A DNA stretch of 64,000 bases from Sphingobacteriaceae bacterium (lineage in GTDB: Bacteria > Bacteroidota > Bacteroidia > B-17B0 > Aurantibacillaceae): assembly GCA_947480015.1 (NCBI GenBank), contig CANKBS010000003.1:164188-228187 (forward strand), written 5' to 3'. The translations under genes were made by a program, and so were the position numbers. The first letter of the stretch is position 1. Each line of letters starts with the position of its first letter. This document shows, one piece after another, positions 18,288 to 26,324 of the stretch. The notes below the pieces were generated by a model. The model saw only the letters and a program-made list of their open reading frames with translations, was not told where the DNA came from and searched no databases.

Positions 18288-19928
18288 ATGATTAAATACC
18301 TTTATTTTACTCTTTTTTTCACACTCTGTTTATTTACCGCATTTTCTCAAAATGATAAACGAAAAATTTACTTTGATAAATCAGGCAAATCCTGTCCTGA
18401 GGGTATGGCTTACTATTACAGGCAACAAACCGATACCAGCGCATATTACCGATCTTTTTACAGCTCTAACGACAAGCTGTATTTTGAAGGTGCCATAACC
18501 GCCGCCAGCAATGATGACGAAAATAAAAATGAATATAAAGGCAATTGCCACTGGTACTTTAAAAATGGCAATTTAAAATACCTCAAATCATACAATGATA
18601 AAGGCGTTGAAGTAGGCATCTCAAAATATTATTACGAGTCGGGTAAAATTTGGAAAGAAATTGAATTAGAAAACGGAAAAATAAAAAACAGCACCTATTC
18701 CGAATACAACGAAGACGGTGCCAGAAACGTTATTTTTGAAGACCATTTTAACAATAACTACAATGAATGGGATTTATACATGAGCAATAAAAGCCTCTCG
18801 GGTATAGGTAATGGCGTTTTTGAAATTGAAGCGCTCACCAAAGAAGGAACTTCCAGATATATCAACATTCCCGTAAATTCTAAAAGTTATGCGGTTGAAG
18901 CTACCTTAACTATAAAAGACTTAAAAGAAGGATCAAAAGTTGGACTCCTATATGGATTCAAGGATTGGCAAAACTATCACTATTTCGCTATTTCAAAAAA
19001 AGGCGTTTTTATTGGTAGTGTTTATGAAGGCATTAATTCGACTGACGTAGATGCCATGTTTTCAAATAACATTAATGCCATTGAAGATAACAACCTAAAA
19101 GTAATTTGTAATGGTGAGAAGAATTATTTTTCGATAAACGGTGAAATACAATATACCTGCAACCTCAACAGGCTTTATGGCAATAACTTTGGGTTTATTG
19201 CCAGTGGTAAAAGCAAAACCAAAATAGACGAATTCATTGTGAAAGGTATGGATGCGGGTAAGGCTTCTCGAACCGAAACCTCGCCTTCGGATGTTAATAT
19301 TAAAGCAACAGGCTCGGGACTGTTATTAAGTGCTAGTGGTTACTTTATCACGAATCATCACGTGGTAGAACATTCATCTACCTTTTTAGTTGAAATAAAT
19401 GAGAACTCAACGAAAAAAACCTATTCAGCTGTGTTAGTGACGCAGGATAAAGAAAATGATTTAGCCATATTAAAAATTAATGATGGTGCTTTTGAAAAAT
19501 TGACCCCACTCAAATACTCGTTTAAACTAAGCGGTCAATTGGATGTTGGAGCTACCGCATTTACCATTGGCTATCCCATGGCATTAAATGGTATGGGCAA
19601 AGAAGCTAAATTTACCGATGGTAAAATAAGTGCCAAAACCGGTTATGATGGGGCTATAAATTCCTTTCAAACAACCATTCCTGTTCAACCGGGTAATAGT
19701 GGCGGTCCTGTATTTAATACCGATGGTCAATTAATAGGATTAATAAATGCGAGTATTCGGAATGCCGACAATGTTTCATATGCCATTAAATTAAATTACA
19801 TCAAAAATTTAATCGAACTATTACCCGATAATTTGGATTTGCCGACCGACAATGTGAATAGTGCCCTTACTTTAGAAGAAAAGATTAAGGTATTAACCAA
19901 TTATGTTGTTTTAGTAAAAGTAAAATAA
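18288..19928 (+). CDS. Exported MORN / LamG-like / trypsin-like serine protease fusion
   Basis: A 546-residue protein with a signal peptide ending near AFSQ. MORN-like repeats occupy about 40-130 (YKGNCHWYFKNGNLKYLKSY, EVGISKYYYESGKIWKEIEL). A beta-sandwich of the kind found in glycan-associated LamG-like domains follows at about 150-315 (DHFNNNYNEWDLYMSNKS onward). The C-terminal HtrA/DegP-like chymotrypsin fold has its triad visible: His in TNHHVVEH (about 357), Asp in ENDLAILKI (about 390) and Ser in PGNSGGPVF (about 471). It lacks a PDZ domain. The periplasmic or surface substrate is unknown. It is followed closely by the 19934 gene. Confidence 0.85.
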   Translation: MIKYLYFTLFFTLCLFTAFSQNDKRKIYFDKSGKSCPEGMAYYYRQQTDTSAYYRSFYSSNDKLYFEGAITAASNDDENKNEYKGNCHWYFKNGNLKYLKSYNDKGVEVGISKYYYESGKIWKEIELENGKIKNSTYSEYNEDGARNVIFEDHFNNNYNEWDLYMSNKSLSGIGNGVFEIEALTKEGTSRYINIPVNSKSYAVEATLTIKDLKEGSKVGLLYGFKDWQNYHYFAISKKGVFIGSVYEGINSTDVDAMFSNNINAIEDNNLKVICNGEKNYFSINGEIQYTCNLNRLYGNNFGFIASGKSKTKIDEFIVKGMDAGKASRTETSPSDVNIKATGSGLLLSASGYFITNHHVVEHSSTFLVEINENSTKKTYSAVLVTQDKENDLAILKINDGAFEKLTPLKYSFKLSGQLDVGATAFTIGYPMALNGMGKEAKFTDGKISAKTGYDGAINSFQTTIPVQPGNSGGPVFNTDGQLIGLINASIRNADNVSYAIKLNYIKNLIELLPDNLDLPTDNVNSALTLEEKIKVLTNYVVLVKVK

Positions 19929-19933
19929 ACGCT

Positions 19934-20746
19934 ATGAAATTTATCCATATACTCCTCACTTTTCTGTTTATTACCACTTTTTCGAAAGTGATTCAGGGCC
20001 AAGAAGCGATTGAAGATCCGAATATTAAACTTGATAAAAAGTACACACCAAATCAAAATTCCGTTTTCAGTAGTAACTCAAAACACTCGGGTAGTGCGGT
20101 AAGTTCAGGCGACATTACAATAAAAAACTTAGTGAAATTTTGCCCTACAGCACTATTCAGACAAAAAGCCATTTTATATTATGAATTCGATCTGATAAAT
20201 GGTTTAACGCTAAACGCTGGCGTTGGTAAATCATTTGGCGAGGACTTTTTTCAAAAAACCTACCTTTCTACCTTACTCGTAGATGTAAACGCTAACAGAT
20301 TAAGTTTAGATAATGTTTTTAATAATTCCACTTATACCAGTGGCAGCATTTTTTTAACCGGTGGAATAAAGTACTATTTCACAGGCACTGCCTTTGATGG
20401 AAACTTTATGCAATTCAACTACTCGCATGAAAAAATGGATTACACCTTAAACGCCAACGTTAATAGCGCCACGGTAATTGGCGACGATCGCGTGATGAAT
20501 TTTAAGGTCAGTTCATTTAATTTTGGATATGGTTACACCATGTTGAGTGGGCCAAAAAACAATTTTTCACACGAATTTTTTATGGGTTGCGGTGTCCGAT
20601 TTGTTACCTATTCTGAATTTGAAATGTCGACTAACTTTAGCAGTTCTTACAATGCTTCTCAAACCTATACTAAAACCGGAGGAGAGCTCAAAGCACGTAT
20701 TTTCCCGTCGGTTAATATGAGTTATTTATTTGGATTCGGATTTTAA
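19934..20746 (+). CDS. Exported beta-barrel-like protein
   Basis: A 270-residue protein with a signal peptide (MKFIHILLTFLFITTFSKVIQGQ). The body alternates aromatic and glycine-rich strands (ALFRQKAILYYEFDLINGL, FNFGYGYTMLSG, VNMSYLFGFGF) and ends in a terminal Phe, as outer-membrane barrels usually do. It starts 5 bases after the protease fusion, so the two are very likely one operon and may act together at the outer membrane. No family recognised. Confidence 0.7.
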   Translation: MKFIHILLTFLFITTFSKVIQGQEAIEDPNIKLDKKYTPNQNSVFSSNSKHSGSAVSSGDITIKNLVKFCPTALFRQKAILYYEFDLINGLTLNAGVGKSFGEDFFQKTYLSTLLVDVNANRLSLDNVFNNSTYTSGSIFLTGGIKYYFTGTAFDGNFMQFNYSHEKMDYTLNANVNSATVIGDDRVMNFKVSSFNFGYGYTMLSGPKNNFSHEFFMGCGVRFVTYSEFEMSTNFSSSYNASQTYTKTGGELKARIFPSVNMSYLFGFGF

Positions 20747-20887
20747 ATTGATTGTTTTACACATGCTTGTATTTTGTTTATGGTCCATTTGTTTTATTCT
20801 CATTTTAAGAACTTTCTCGTTAGATTAGTCATTCCACGTTTTGCTAAATAAATTTTATTGTTACATTTAAAAAAAAATAAACCCTTT

Positions 20888-22657
20888 ATGAAAAAAATAG
20901 TTAGTGTATTATGTCTGTTATTTCTTGTGAGTAACTCCTTTGCCCAATCCATTGATGTTAAATGGAGTGATCAATTACAGTATGATAATAAGTTAGATGG
21001 TTTTTTTGACTTATATCTCGGAACCAATAACAATTACATTTATGCCAAGTTCAGTAACCTTGCTATAAACCCTAAAAAGAATAATAAAAAAGTAAAAATT
21101 CTGGCCTTTGATAAAAACACCATGAAAAAGGTTGGTGATTCAGAATTGAAAGGTTATTCAGGTTCTGCCAAAGAAAGCGAATTAGACTATTACAAAAGCA
21201 TTATCTTAAATGACATCATTTATGTATTATGGACAAAAAAAGCTAAGAATACCATTGAACTTTATGCTCAATCATTTGATGCGAAATTAAAACGCGTAAA
21301 TAAGCTTAAAAAGGTTTACGAAGTAAGCACAGCAAAAGGTGCTGTTGAAAAACTCGTTGTTATTTACAATAAAGATCATAATAACAGTATCCTAATTGTT
21401 AAAGAATTTCCGGTGGCCAAAGATGGTGACAATTTAAAAATTGAATACAAATTAATGGGTTCTGATTTTAATTTCGTTTCTGCTAAACAAGTAACACTTC
21501 CAATCACCATCACAAAAAGACGCATGGGTATTTTTGGTGGAGGCTCTGATAATTTCAACAACAACATTTGTGGGTATGAGTTTGGCGATGACGGCAACTT
21601 ATATGTGCAAGAAACGATTAAAATGAGTGACGAAGAAAAGCAGAACTTAAAACGAGGAGAAACATCGTCATACACCGAAATCATGCAAATTCAATTGGAA
21701 TCAGGTAATTTGGAAGAGTTCCGATTAAAATTCCCAAGAAAAAACACCTTTAACTTTTCTTCCATTGTTACCAAAGATGGTGTGAAATTATATGGCTTTT
21801 TCAGCGATTTGGATAAGGACGAGAAAGGTAGAGATACCCATGGAACCTTTTACATTTCGTTAGATAACAAAACCTTTAAAGTAAAAGAAACCAAGTTTTC
21901 ATATTTCGATAAAGCGTTCTTAGATGTTTTATATGCGGCTGATAAGGAGAATCAAAAAAAGGGAAAGGGTTTATTTAAAGGTAAAAAAGCAAAAGAATCA
22001 GATAACGAAAGTATTGACGATAATTATGTGATTGAACAAGTAATTGCAGATGGGAGTGACATTGTTTTGTTTTGTTCGATTATGAGAAATTGGGAAAGAA
22101 CTGTTTGTACATCAAGTGGCAATGGTCAACAAACCTGTCGTACGTATTATTACTGTACGAAAAGTAATGTCACTTCTTTTAAACTTAACTCGGCGGGTGA
22201 TATCGTTTGGGCAAAAAATTTAGACAGACAAATAACGTATGAAAGATGGAATGTATACGATGTGAGTGTTGTAAAACAAGATAACAGTTATTATGTGGTG
22301 TATGGGTCGGCATTTCAAGCAAACGCCACGAAAAAAAATAGAAGGTCTAAAAAATCAAGTTCACAAATGGTTGACAGATTAGAATATGCCGTGTTTGCAA
22401 GCAGTAATGGAGACTACAAAAAAAATGAATACCAGGTAAACGGATTGAGTGTAAAAAGCAAGGATAAAAAATTCATTAAACAATCGGAAATTGATGTGTT
22501 TGATAATAAAATGTACACCAACTGCGCGAAAAATAAATTAAAGCCCACCACCTTTATCGCCTGTTTATGTCCGCCCGTATTTTACGTATTATTAATGTCC
22601 GGTAATTCTAAAAAAGGAACCGGTTATCTAGGCACTATTGAACCCTTAAGGAAATAG
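20888..22657 (+). CDS. Large exported protein of unknown function
   Basis: A 589-residue protein starting at ATG 20888, which gives the signal peptide MKKIVSVLCLLFLVSNSFAQS; a TTG 30 bases upstream would add a basic stretch without support. The body is lysine-rich and looks like beta-propeller-type strands with repeated hydrophobic pairs (ILLNDIIYVLWT style, VKLYGFFSDLDKDEKGRD). A Cys-containing loop, TVCTSSGNGQQTCRTYYYC, could form disulfides. A hydrophobic segment with CLCPPVFYVLLMSG lies near the end. I recognise no family. Its 3' end overlaps the convergent gene by 23 bases. Confidence 0.7.
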   Translation: MKKIVSVLCLLFLVSNSFAQSIDVKWSDQLQYDNKLDGFFDLYLGTNNNYIYAKFSNLAINPKKNNKKVKILAFDKNTMKKVGDSELKGYSGSAKESELDYYKSIILNDIIYVLWTKKAKNTIELYAQSFDAKLKRVNKLKKVYEVSTAKGAVEKLVVIYNKDHNNSILIVKEFPVAKDGDNLKIEYKLMGSDFNFVSAKQVTLPITITKRRMGIFGGGSDNFNNNICGYEFGDDGNLYVQETIKMSDEEKQNLKRGETSSYTEIMQIQLESGNLEEFRLKFPRKNTFNFSSIVTKDGVKLYGFFSDLDKDEKGRDTHGTFYISLDNKTFKVKETKFSYFDKAFLDVLYAADKENQKKGKGLFKGKKAKESDNESIDDNYVIEQVIADGSDIVLFCSIMRNWERTVCTSSGNGQQTCRTYYYCTKSNVTSFKLNSAGDIVWAKNLDRQITYERWNVYDVSVVKQDNSYYVVYGSAFQANATKKNRRSKKSSSQMVDRLEYAVFASSNGDYKKNEYQVNGLSVKSKDKKFIKQSEIDVFDNKMYTNCAKNKLKPTTFIACLCPPVFYVLLMSGNSKKGTGYLGTIEPLRK

Positions 22658-23459
22658 GATATTTTTCTAACACTTTTTTTACATTAAGCTCGCAAGTACT
22701 TGCGAGCTTAATTTTTTGCCGAGTTTCTGATTTATAAAACAACGTTTCGGTTAGTTTTATATTTCCGGTGTAAAACTTTAAACCCAGCCCACTTCCCCAA
22801 AGTGCAGCATTTACATACAAGCCGTAATCAAGTAAACGAATAACAGCATAAACCGAACCAGCTGTTAAGGCTAAAGAAACTAAGCCTTTAAATGCATAAC
22901 CGTTCATAAGGCTTCCCGAACCCGGCAAAATGGTAGAAGATAGCAGATAAAAATTAAGATGCTTTTTAGAGTAGGTTGCCACTTCTTTAAAACAAGCTAA
23001 ACAGGTAAACAAACTATCCTTTAAACTTAGTTGCCGTATTTGTTTTCCGGTGCTACTCGTATCATCATATTTATTTATAAAAACAGAAAGTAATTGAAAT
23101 TCAAGGGAGCTGTCTTTTTTAAAGGCTTCGAATTCGGCTAAATAAAATCGTGCGTAATTGATATCACTGTTTAAATACGCAATTACTGCGGCATTCCATA
23201 AGAAGTTCTCTTTTAAACGTGCTGTTGGGATTGACTTTATTGTGACGCGTTTTATTTCTTTTAAAACCGCCTCATCCAAATTATTATGTTGCAAATAATA
23301 ATTAATTTTTTTAATGAGTATGCCCTGCTTCAACGAATCGTTTGTGTTTTTAAAATAAACGAATTCATACTGCATCAAACTGTCTTTACACGCATTTTGA
23401 GCATGTAAGCGCCTGATACTGATGAGGCAAAAACTAATTATAAGAATTCGTAGCATCAA
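22635..23459 (-). CDS. Membrane protein with PGSGSLMNGY motif, YidD-like operon third gene
   Basis: A 274-residue protein with a signal-like N-terminus (MMLRILIISFCLISIRRLHAQ). A helical, soluble region follows, then a hydrophobic stretch beginning TILPGSGSLMNGYAFKG (about 178-194) that leads into two or three membrane helices. The PGxGxxxxGxxxxG element recalls small TM2/DUF5683-like membrane proteins and also occurs in its upstream neighbour. Overlaps: 26 bases with the upstream 23434-24198 gene and 23 bases with the convergent 20888 gene. It is the distal gene of a three-gene operon. Function unknown. Confidence 0.65.
   Translation of the reverse strand: MMLRILIISFCLISIRRLHAQNACKDSLMQYEFVYFKNTNDSLKQGILIKKINYYLQHNNLDEAVLKEIKRVTIKSIPTARLKENFLWNAAVIAYLNSDINYARFYLAEFEAFKKDSSLEFQLLSVFINKYDDTSSTGKQIRQLSLKDSLFTCLACFKEVATYSKKHLNFYLLSSTILPGSGSLMNGYAFKGLVSLALTAGSVYAVIRLLDYGLYVNAALWGSGLGLKFYTGNIKLTETLFYKSETRQKIKLASTCELNVKKVLEKYPISLRVQ
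22683..22719 (+). terminator. Terminator embedded in the convergent gene
   Basis: A perfect 15-bp inverted repeat (22683-22697 with 22698-22712; the core arm is AAGCTCGCAAGT) is followed by TTTTTT. It lies 26 bases after the stop of the 20888 gene but inside the coding sequence of the minus-strand gene 22635-23459. Confidence 0.8.
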
Positions 23460-24198
23460 TGATAAATTGTTTTTTACGTTCTTTTTTTAAATCTAAAATC
23501 GCTTTATAACTGCCATAAATATTTGACAAGTAAAACACCGAAAAGGCGCCTATATTGATGATGCTCAGTGGGTGTTGAATGCCTAATTTGTATGAACTTT
23601 CGATGCTTTGGGCGGCATATGCGGCGTTGAGTAAAAAGGTAGTGCCAAATGAACGTGCTTTTCCGGCATATAATTTTCCTAATCCCGGCACCAGTGTAGA
23701 TAAGAAGGCCGCTACAATCGGTTTTTTATGGTATATTTTTTTGTAGCTACCATAACTTTTTTGCAGCTCTTCGGGAAAATCTTCTTTTGTAAATAAATTG
23801 GGATTGATGGCCGCCTTATTTATCATCTCTAGGTTGGTATAGATGTCGCCTAAATTAGACTCGTTGTTGCGATGAAACCATTTTTGGGTATAGGTAGTCT
23901 CCTTCCCATTTAAAAAAGTTATGCTTGCTTGTTTAATAAGGCTCGAATCGGCATCACACAAGTTTGTACTTGTTTCGTAATTTTTAAAAAAAAGACTGTC
24001 GTTGAAATATTTGAGGTAATACTTAGCTTTAAAATAACGTGTAGAATCGTTGTTTTGGGTTAAGCTATTTAAATACGACAAATGCTCAACCTTCAAATTT
24101 GTGTTACTTAAATGTTCAATAAATGGCACATTAATTTGTGCCGAAAAAGTAGAAACGTAAAAAATTAAAAGCAGGCTTTTACTTACTCTTCTATTCAC
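23434..24198 (-). CDS. Membrane protein with PGLGKLYAG motif, YidD-like operon second gene
   Basis: A 254-residue protein with a signal peptide ending near TFSAQ and a soluble region of about 130 residues. Membrane helices begin at AAFLSTLVPGLGKLYAGKAR (about 162-181); the PGxGxxYxG sequence is typical of DUF5683/TM2-like proteins. The next hydrophobic stretches are FLLNAAYAAQS and INIGAFSVFYLSN. The C-terminus is charged. It overlaps the YidD-like gene by 8 bases and the downstream gene by 26. Its fold is shared with the 22635 product, suggesting two related subunits from an old duplication. Function unknown. Confidence 0.7.
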   Translation of the reverse strand: MNRRVSKSLLLIFYVSTFSAQINVPFIEHLSNTNLKVEHLSYLNSLTQNNDSTRYFKAKYYLKYFNDSLFFKNYETSTNLCDADSSLIKQASITFLNGKETTYTQKWFHRNNESNLGDIYTNLEMINKAAINPNLFTKEDFPEELQKSYGSYKKIYHKKPIVAAFLSTLVPGLGKLYAGKARSFGTTFLLNAAYAAQSIESSYKLGIQHPLSIINIGAFSVFYLSNIYGSYKAILDLKKERKKQFIIDATNSYN

Positions 24199-24625
24199 TT
24201 GTGTTAATTATTTTTTGATTATTATAATTAACACAAGCAGCGGGATGCTCCAACTTGGCTCCCGGAAAGCATTCTGAAAGTTGATTTAAACCACTTAAGC
24301 TGCCTAGTATAAAACCATGTTGCTGTATGGATAGTTTTGTGTACTCAGAACAACTTATTTCATAGGCACATTCTGCCTGAATTTGTTCTGAAAAAACAGT
24401 TTGGTACACATAAAGTAAACCCGCCCCAAGGTAGTTTAAAGGATTTAGCCTTGAGTACTTCTTTTTAAATGAAAGTAGTTTTTTCTTCTTACCGGCACTT
24501 CTATCACAATCATCAAACGACTTTTCGAGTATTTTTTGATTTAGCGTTAAACGACTTATTGATTGACCCATTAACAGGCTAGCATTAAAGCATACTAGTA
24601 TAAAAATATATCGAAACGCTTTCAT
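24191..24625 (-). CDS. YidD-like protein with signal peptide
   Basis: A 144-residue protein. The region LLYVYQTVFSEQ to LNQLSECFPG matches the YidD (membrane protein insertion efficiency factor) pattern of a YQ segment, Cys-rich CxxEISCSEY, a QHG turn and a late CFPG. Classical YidD is 70-90 residues, cytoplasmic-side and encoded in the rpmH-rnpA-yidC cluster. This one has an added cleavable-looking signal (MKAFRYIFILVCFNASLLMG), is diverged, and heads an operon with two PGxG membrane proteins. It therefore may act in the periplasm rather than in YidC assistance. That last point is inference. Confidence 0.75.
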   Translation of the reverse strand: MKAFRYIFILVCFNASLLMGQSISRLTLNQKILEKSFDDCDRSAGKKKKLLSFKKKYSRLNPLNYLGAGLLYVYQTVFSEQIQAECAYEISCSEYTKLSIQQHGFILGSLSGLNQLSECFPGAKLEHPAACVNYNNQKIINTSE

Positions 24626-24700
24626 GTTAAATAGTTCCGCTTGAAGGGCCGGTGTACACTAGAAACGGTTTTTAAAATTATAAAAAAATACGCAGGTCTA

Positions 24701-25474
24701 CTATTTCCTGTCCTTTTTAATATCCGCAATCTCTACTTTCAGTCCACGAAGCATGTTCATAATACTATCCAGATTTAATTCTTCGTTTTGATACTGGTTC
24801 ATATTAATACTGCAAGTATATTCCCAAATTTCTAAAACATCTTCGGCTTTTACTTTAAAAGGCTGGTACATTTTATTATCGGAGTGTAATTCAAAAGTGG
24901 CTTCTTTTTTATGAAAGGCCATGATACGCTTGTAAGTTAGGCCGTCTTCCTTGGTTACCACAATATAGGTTTGTCCAAATTTTACTTCCTCAAAACGTTC
25001 TAGGTATTTGGCAATGACAAAAGAGCCTTCTTTAATAGGTGGCATACTATCGCCTTTAATAGGAAAGGCCCGATGTTTACCGCTGGGTAAAAAAGGCAAA
25101 CGCATTTGTGGTAAACGTTCGATGTATTCGGGATCGGCATAACCACGCACATAACCCGCCGAAGCTTTTAAAGGAATTAATTCCACCATATTATTTCCAT
25201 CAGGATCTAAAAGAATAGGAAATAAGATCCGGTTCTTCCCTATTTTCATTAAACCATCCAGATTGGTTTTTTTAAGATCACCCCTTACCAGGGCATCTAT
25301 GGCTATGTGAAAAAATTCAGAAAGACGAATTAACAGATCGATGGGCGGTTCGTTACGGGCCTCTTCATAGCCTCCAATACGCGAACGGGTTACTTGTAAT
25401 TCATCGGCCAACTGCTCTTGTGAGAGGCCTTTTAACTGACGAAGAAAACGAATATTAGATGATATTTTGCTCAT
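24701..25474 (-). CDS. XRE-family repressor with S24 (LexA/CI-like) peptidase domain
   Basis: A 257-residue regulator. The helix-turn-helix is at about 5-60 (LRQLKGLSQEQLADELQVTRSR-type, here split as LRQLKGLSQEQLADEL and QVTRSRIGGYEE). The S24 domain covers about 100-215. The self-cleavage parts are visible: an Ala106-Gly107 bond in KASAGYVRGY, Ser143 in IKGDSMPP and Lys182 in LTYKRIMAF. It could therefore be inactivated by autocleavage as LexA and CI are, although some family members keep the fold without cleaving. The C-terminal 40 residues form an acidic/basic helix. It has an operator at its own start. The regulon is unknown; it is not adjacent to an imu or umu gene here. Confidence 0.9.
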   Translation of the reverse strand: MSKISSNIRFLRQLKGLSQEQLADELQVTRSRIGGYEEARNEPPIDLLIRLSEFFHIAIDALVRGDLKKTNLDGLMKIGKNRILFPILLDPDGNNMVELIPLKASAGYVRGYADPEYIERLPQMRLPFLPSGKHRAFPIKGDSMPPIKEGSFVIAKYLERFEEVKFGQTYIVVTKEDGLTYKRIMAFHKKEATFELHSDNKMYQPFKVKAEDVLEIWEYTCSINMNQYQNEELNLDSIMNMLRGLKVEIADIKKDRK

Positions 25475-25475
25475 T

Positions 25476-25522
25476 GCTATAATTTATAGCTTAAAATTAC
25501 TACTAATTATAGTTATTTGCAA
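25476..25522 (-). promoter_or_regulatory. Self-operator and promoter of the S24 repressor
   Basis: The perfect palindrome GCTATAATTTATAGC (25476-25490) touches the repressor start codon and overlaps its ribosome-binding region. A related imperfect site, CTAATTATAG (25503-25512), lies further upstream. On the minus strand TTG (25522-25520) and TAATTTTA (25499-25492) are 20 bases apart and resemble a Bacteroidota promoter; the second site falls between the two boxes. This layout is expected for negative autoregulation. Confidence 0.6.
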
Positions 25523-25572
25523 GGGCTTTTTTTAAGATAATTGTGTTAAATAATTCAAGCGAGGATCATTTT

Positions 25573-25784
25573 ATGCGCCAAACTGAACAACCACTTAAAA
25601 ACAAATTCAATTTCTTAGCAAGTCCTTTGTAAATGACACGCCTATTCCCGAAGACCAGAACTTGCATTACCTCCTAGAATTATCCCTATTAAACAAAAAG
25701 GATCAGGAGCCTTTTATTCAGCAGATTAATTTGCTTTTAAAACCCAGCAGCTTACATGGCGCAGGCTCACGTAATATAATGTAA
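25573..25784 (+). pseudogene. Degenerate short coding sequence
   Basis: ATG 25573 opens a 19-codon frame ending at TAA 25630-25632. The adjacent frame then stays open to 25784 and reads like protein (PIPEDQNLHYLLELSLLNKK, then EPFIQQINLLLKPSSLHGAG). A single-base shift within the AAAAAC run near 25600 would join both parts into a peptide of about 70 residues. No family recognised. It could be the remnant of a gene once controlled by the adjacent repressor, or chance. Confidence 0.3.
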
Positions 25785-25878
25785 ATTTACGTGAGTTAAG
25801 AAATTGTGTGTTTTTAAGCCGTAGCATTATACTTGTTTGCAGAAATACCAAGAGACAGTTCTGGCAGAGCCTCATTTT

Positions 25879-25894
25879 AATGATTCTTATCATT
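25879..25894. promoter_or_regulatory. Possible operator, AATGAT palindrome
   Basis: The inverted repeat AATGAT-TCTT-ATCATT lies 44 bases upstream of the 25939 gene. Its half sites equal those of the Fur box, but the spacer is 4 rather than 1 base, so Fur is only a guess. Confidence 0.3.
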
Positions 25895-25938
25895 GCGTTT
25901 TTTGTTTTATGACTTACCTTTATTAAAAATTAGAAGCC

Positions 25939-26316
25939 ATGAAAACAACCATTTATAGTCAGCATTTTGACCACACGGAGTGGCTAAGTAAATTAAACTT
26001 TTACAAAGACGAGCTACATGTTTTGAACGGGCGTTTAGAAGAAATAACCAAAAAAAATAACCACAAGGATTTTTTGCGCGATGTGGAACATTTTCAAAAT
26101 CAGTTCATGATTCAGGAGAAAAACATTCAGGATCTTTCACATGTTGTAAAAGCCTCTGAAAAGATGGTGAAAAACGAAATTGCTGCACATCCTGTGGCAT
26201 CTGACCATCGTAAGAAAGAAGTCACAAGCAAAGAAAAAGACATGGTTGAAAGTTTTGAAAAACACTTTAATGCCTTGCGTGTCGAATTCAAAGATTTTGC
26301 AGCTAAGTGGATGTAA
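25939..26316 (+). CDS. Small helical protein upstream of patatin
   Basis: A 125-residue soluble protein, almost all alpha-helix by composition, with heptad-like Leu/Ile/Phe spacing (LNFYKDELHVLNGRLEEITK, MIQEKNIQDLSHVV) and many charged residues; probably a four-helix or coiled-coil fold. No signal, no catalytic motif. It is 8 bases upstream of the patatin ATG, so co-transcription is very likely and a regulatory or binding partner of the phospholipase is possible. I recognise no family. Confidence 0.7.
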   Translation: MKTTIYSQHFDHTEWLSKLNFYKDELHVLNGRLEEITKKNNHKDFLRDVEHFQNQFMIQEKNIQDLSHVVKASEKMVKNEIAAHPVASDHRKKEVTSKEKDMVESFEKHFNALRVEFKDFAAKWM

Positions 26317-26324
26317 AAAACAAC

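Noticed and set aside
25879..25894. Firm call of a Fur box
   Set aside because: Half sites fit but the spacing does not; kept only as a possible operator.
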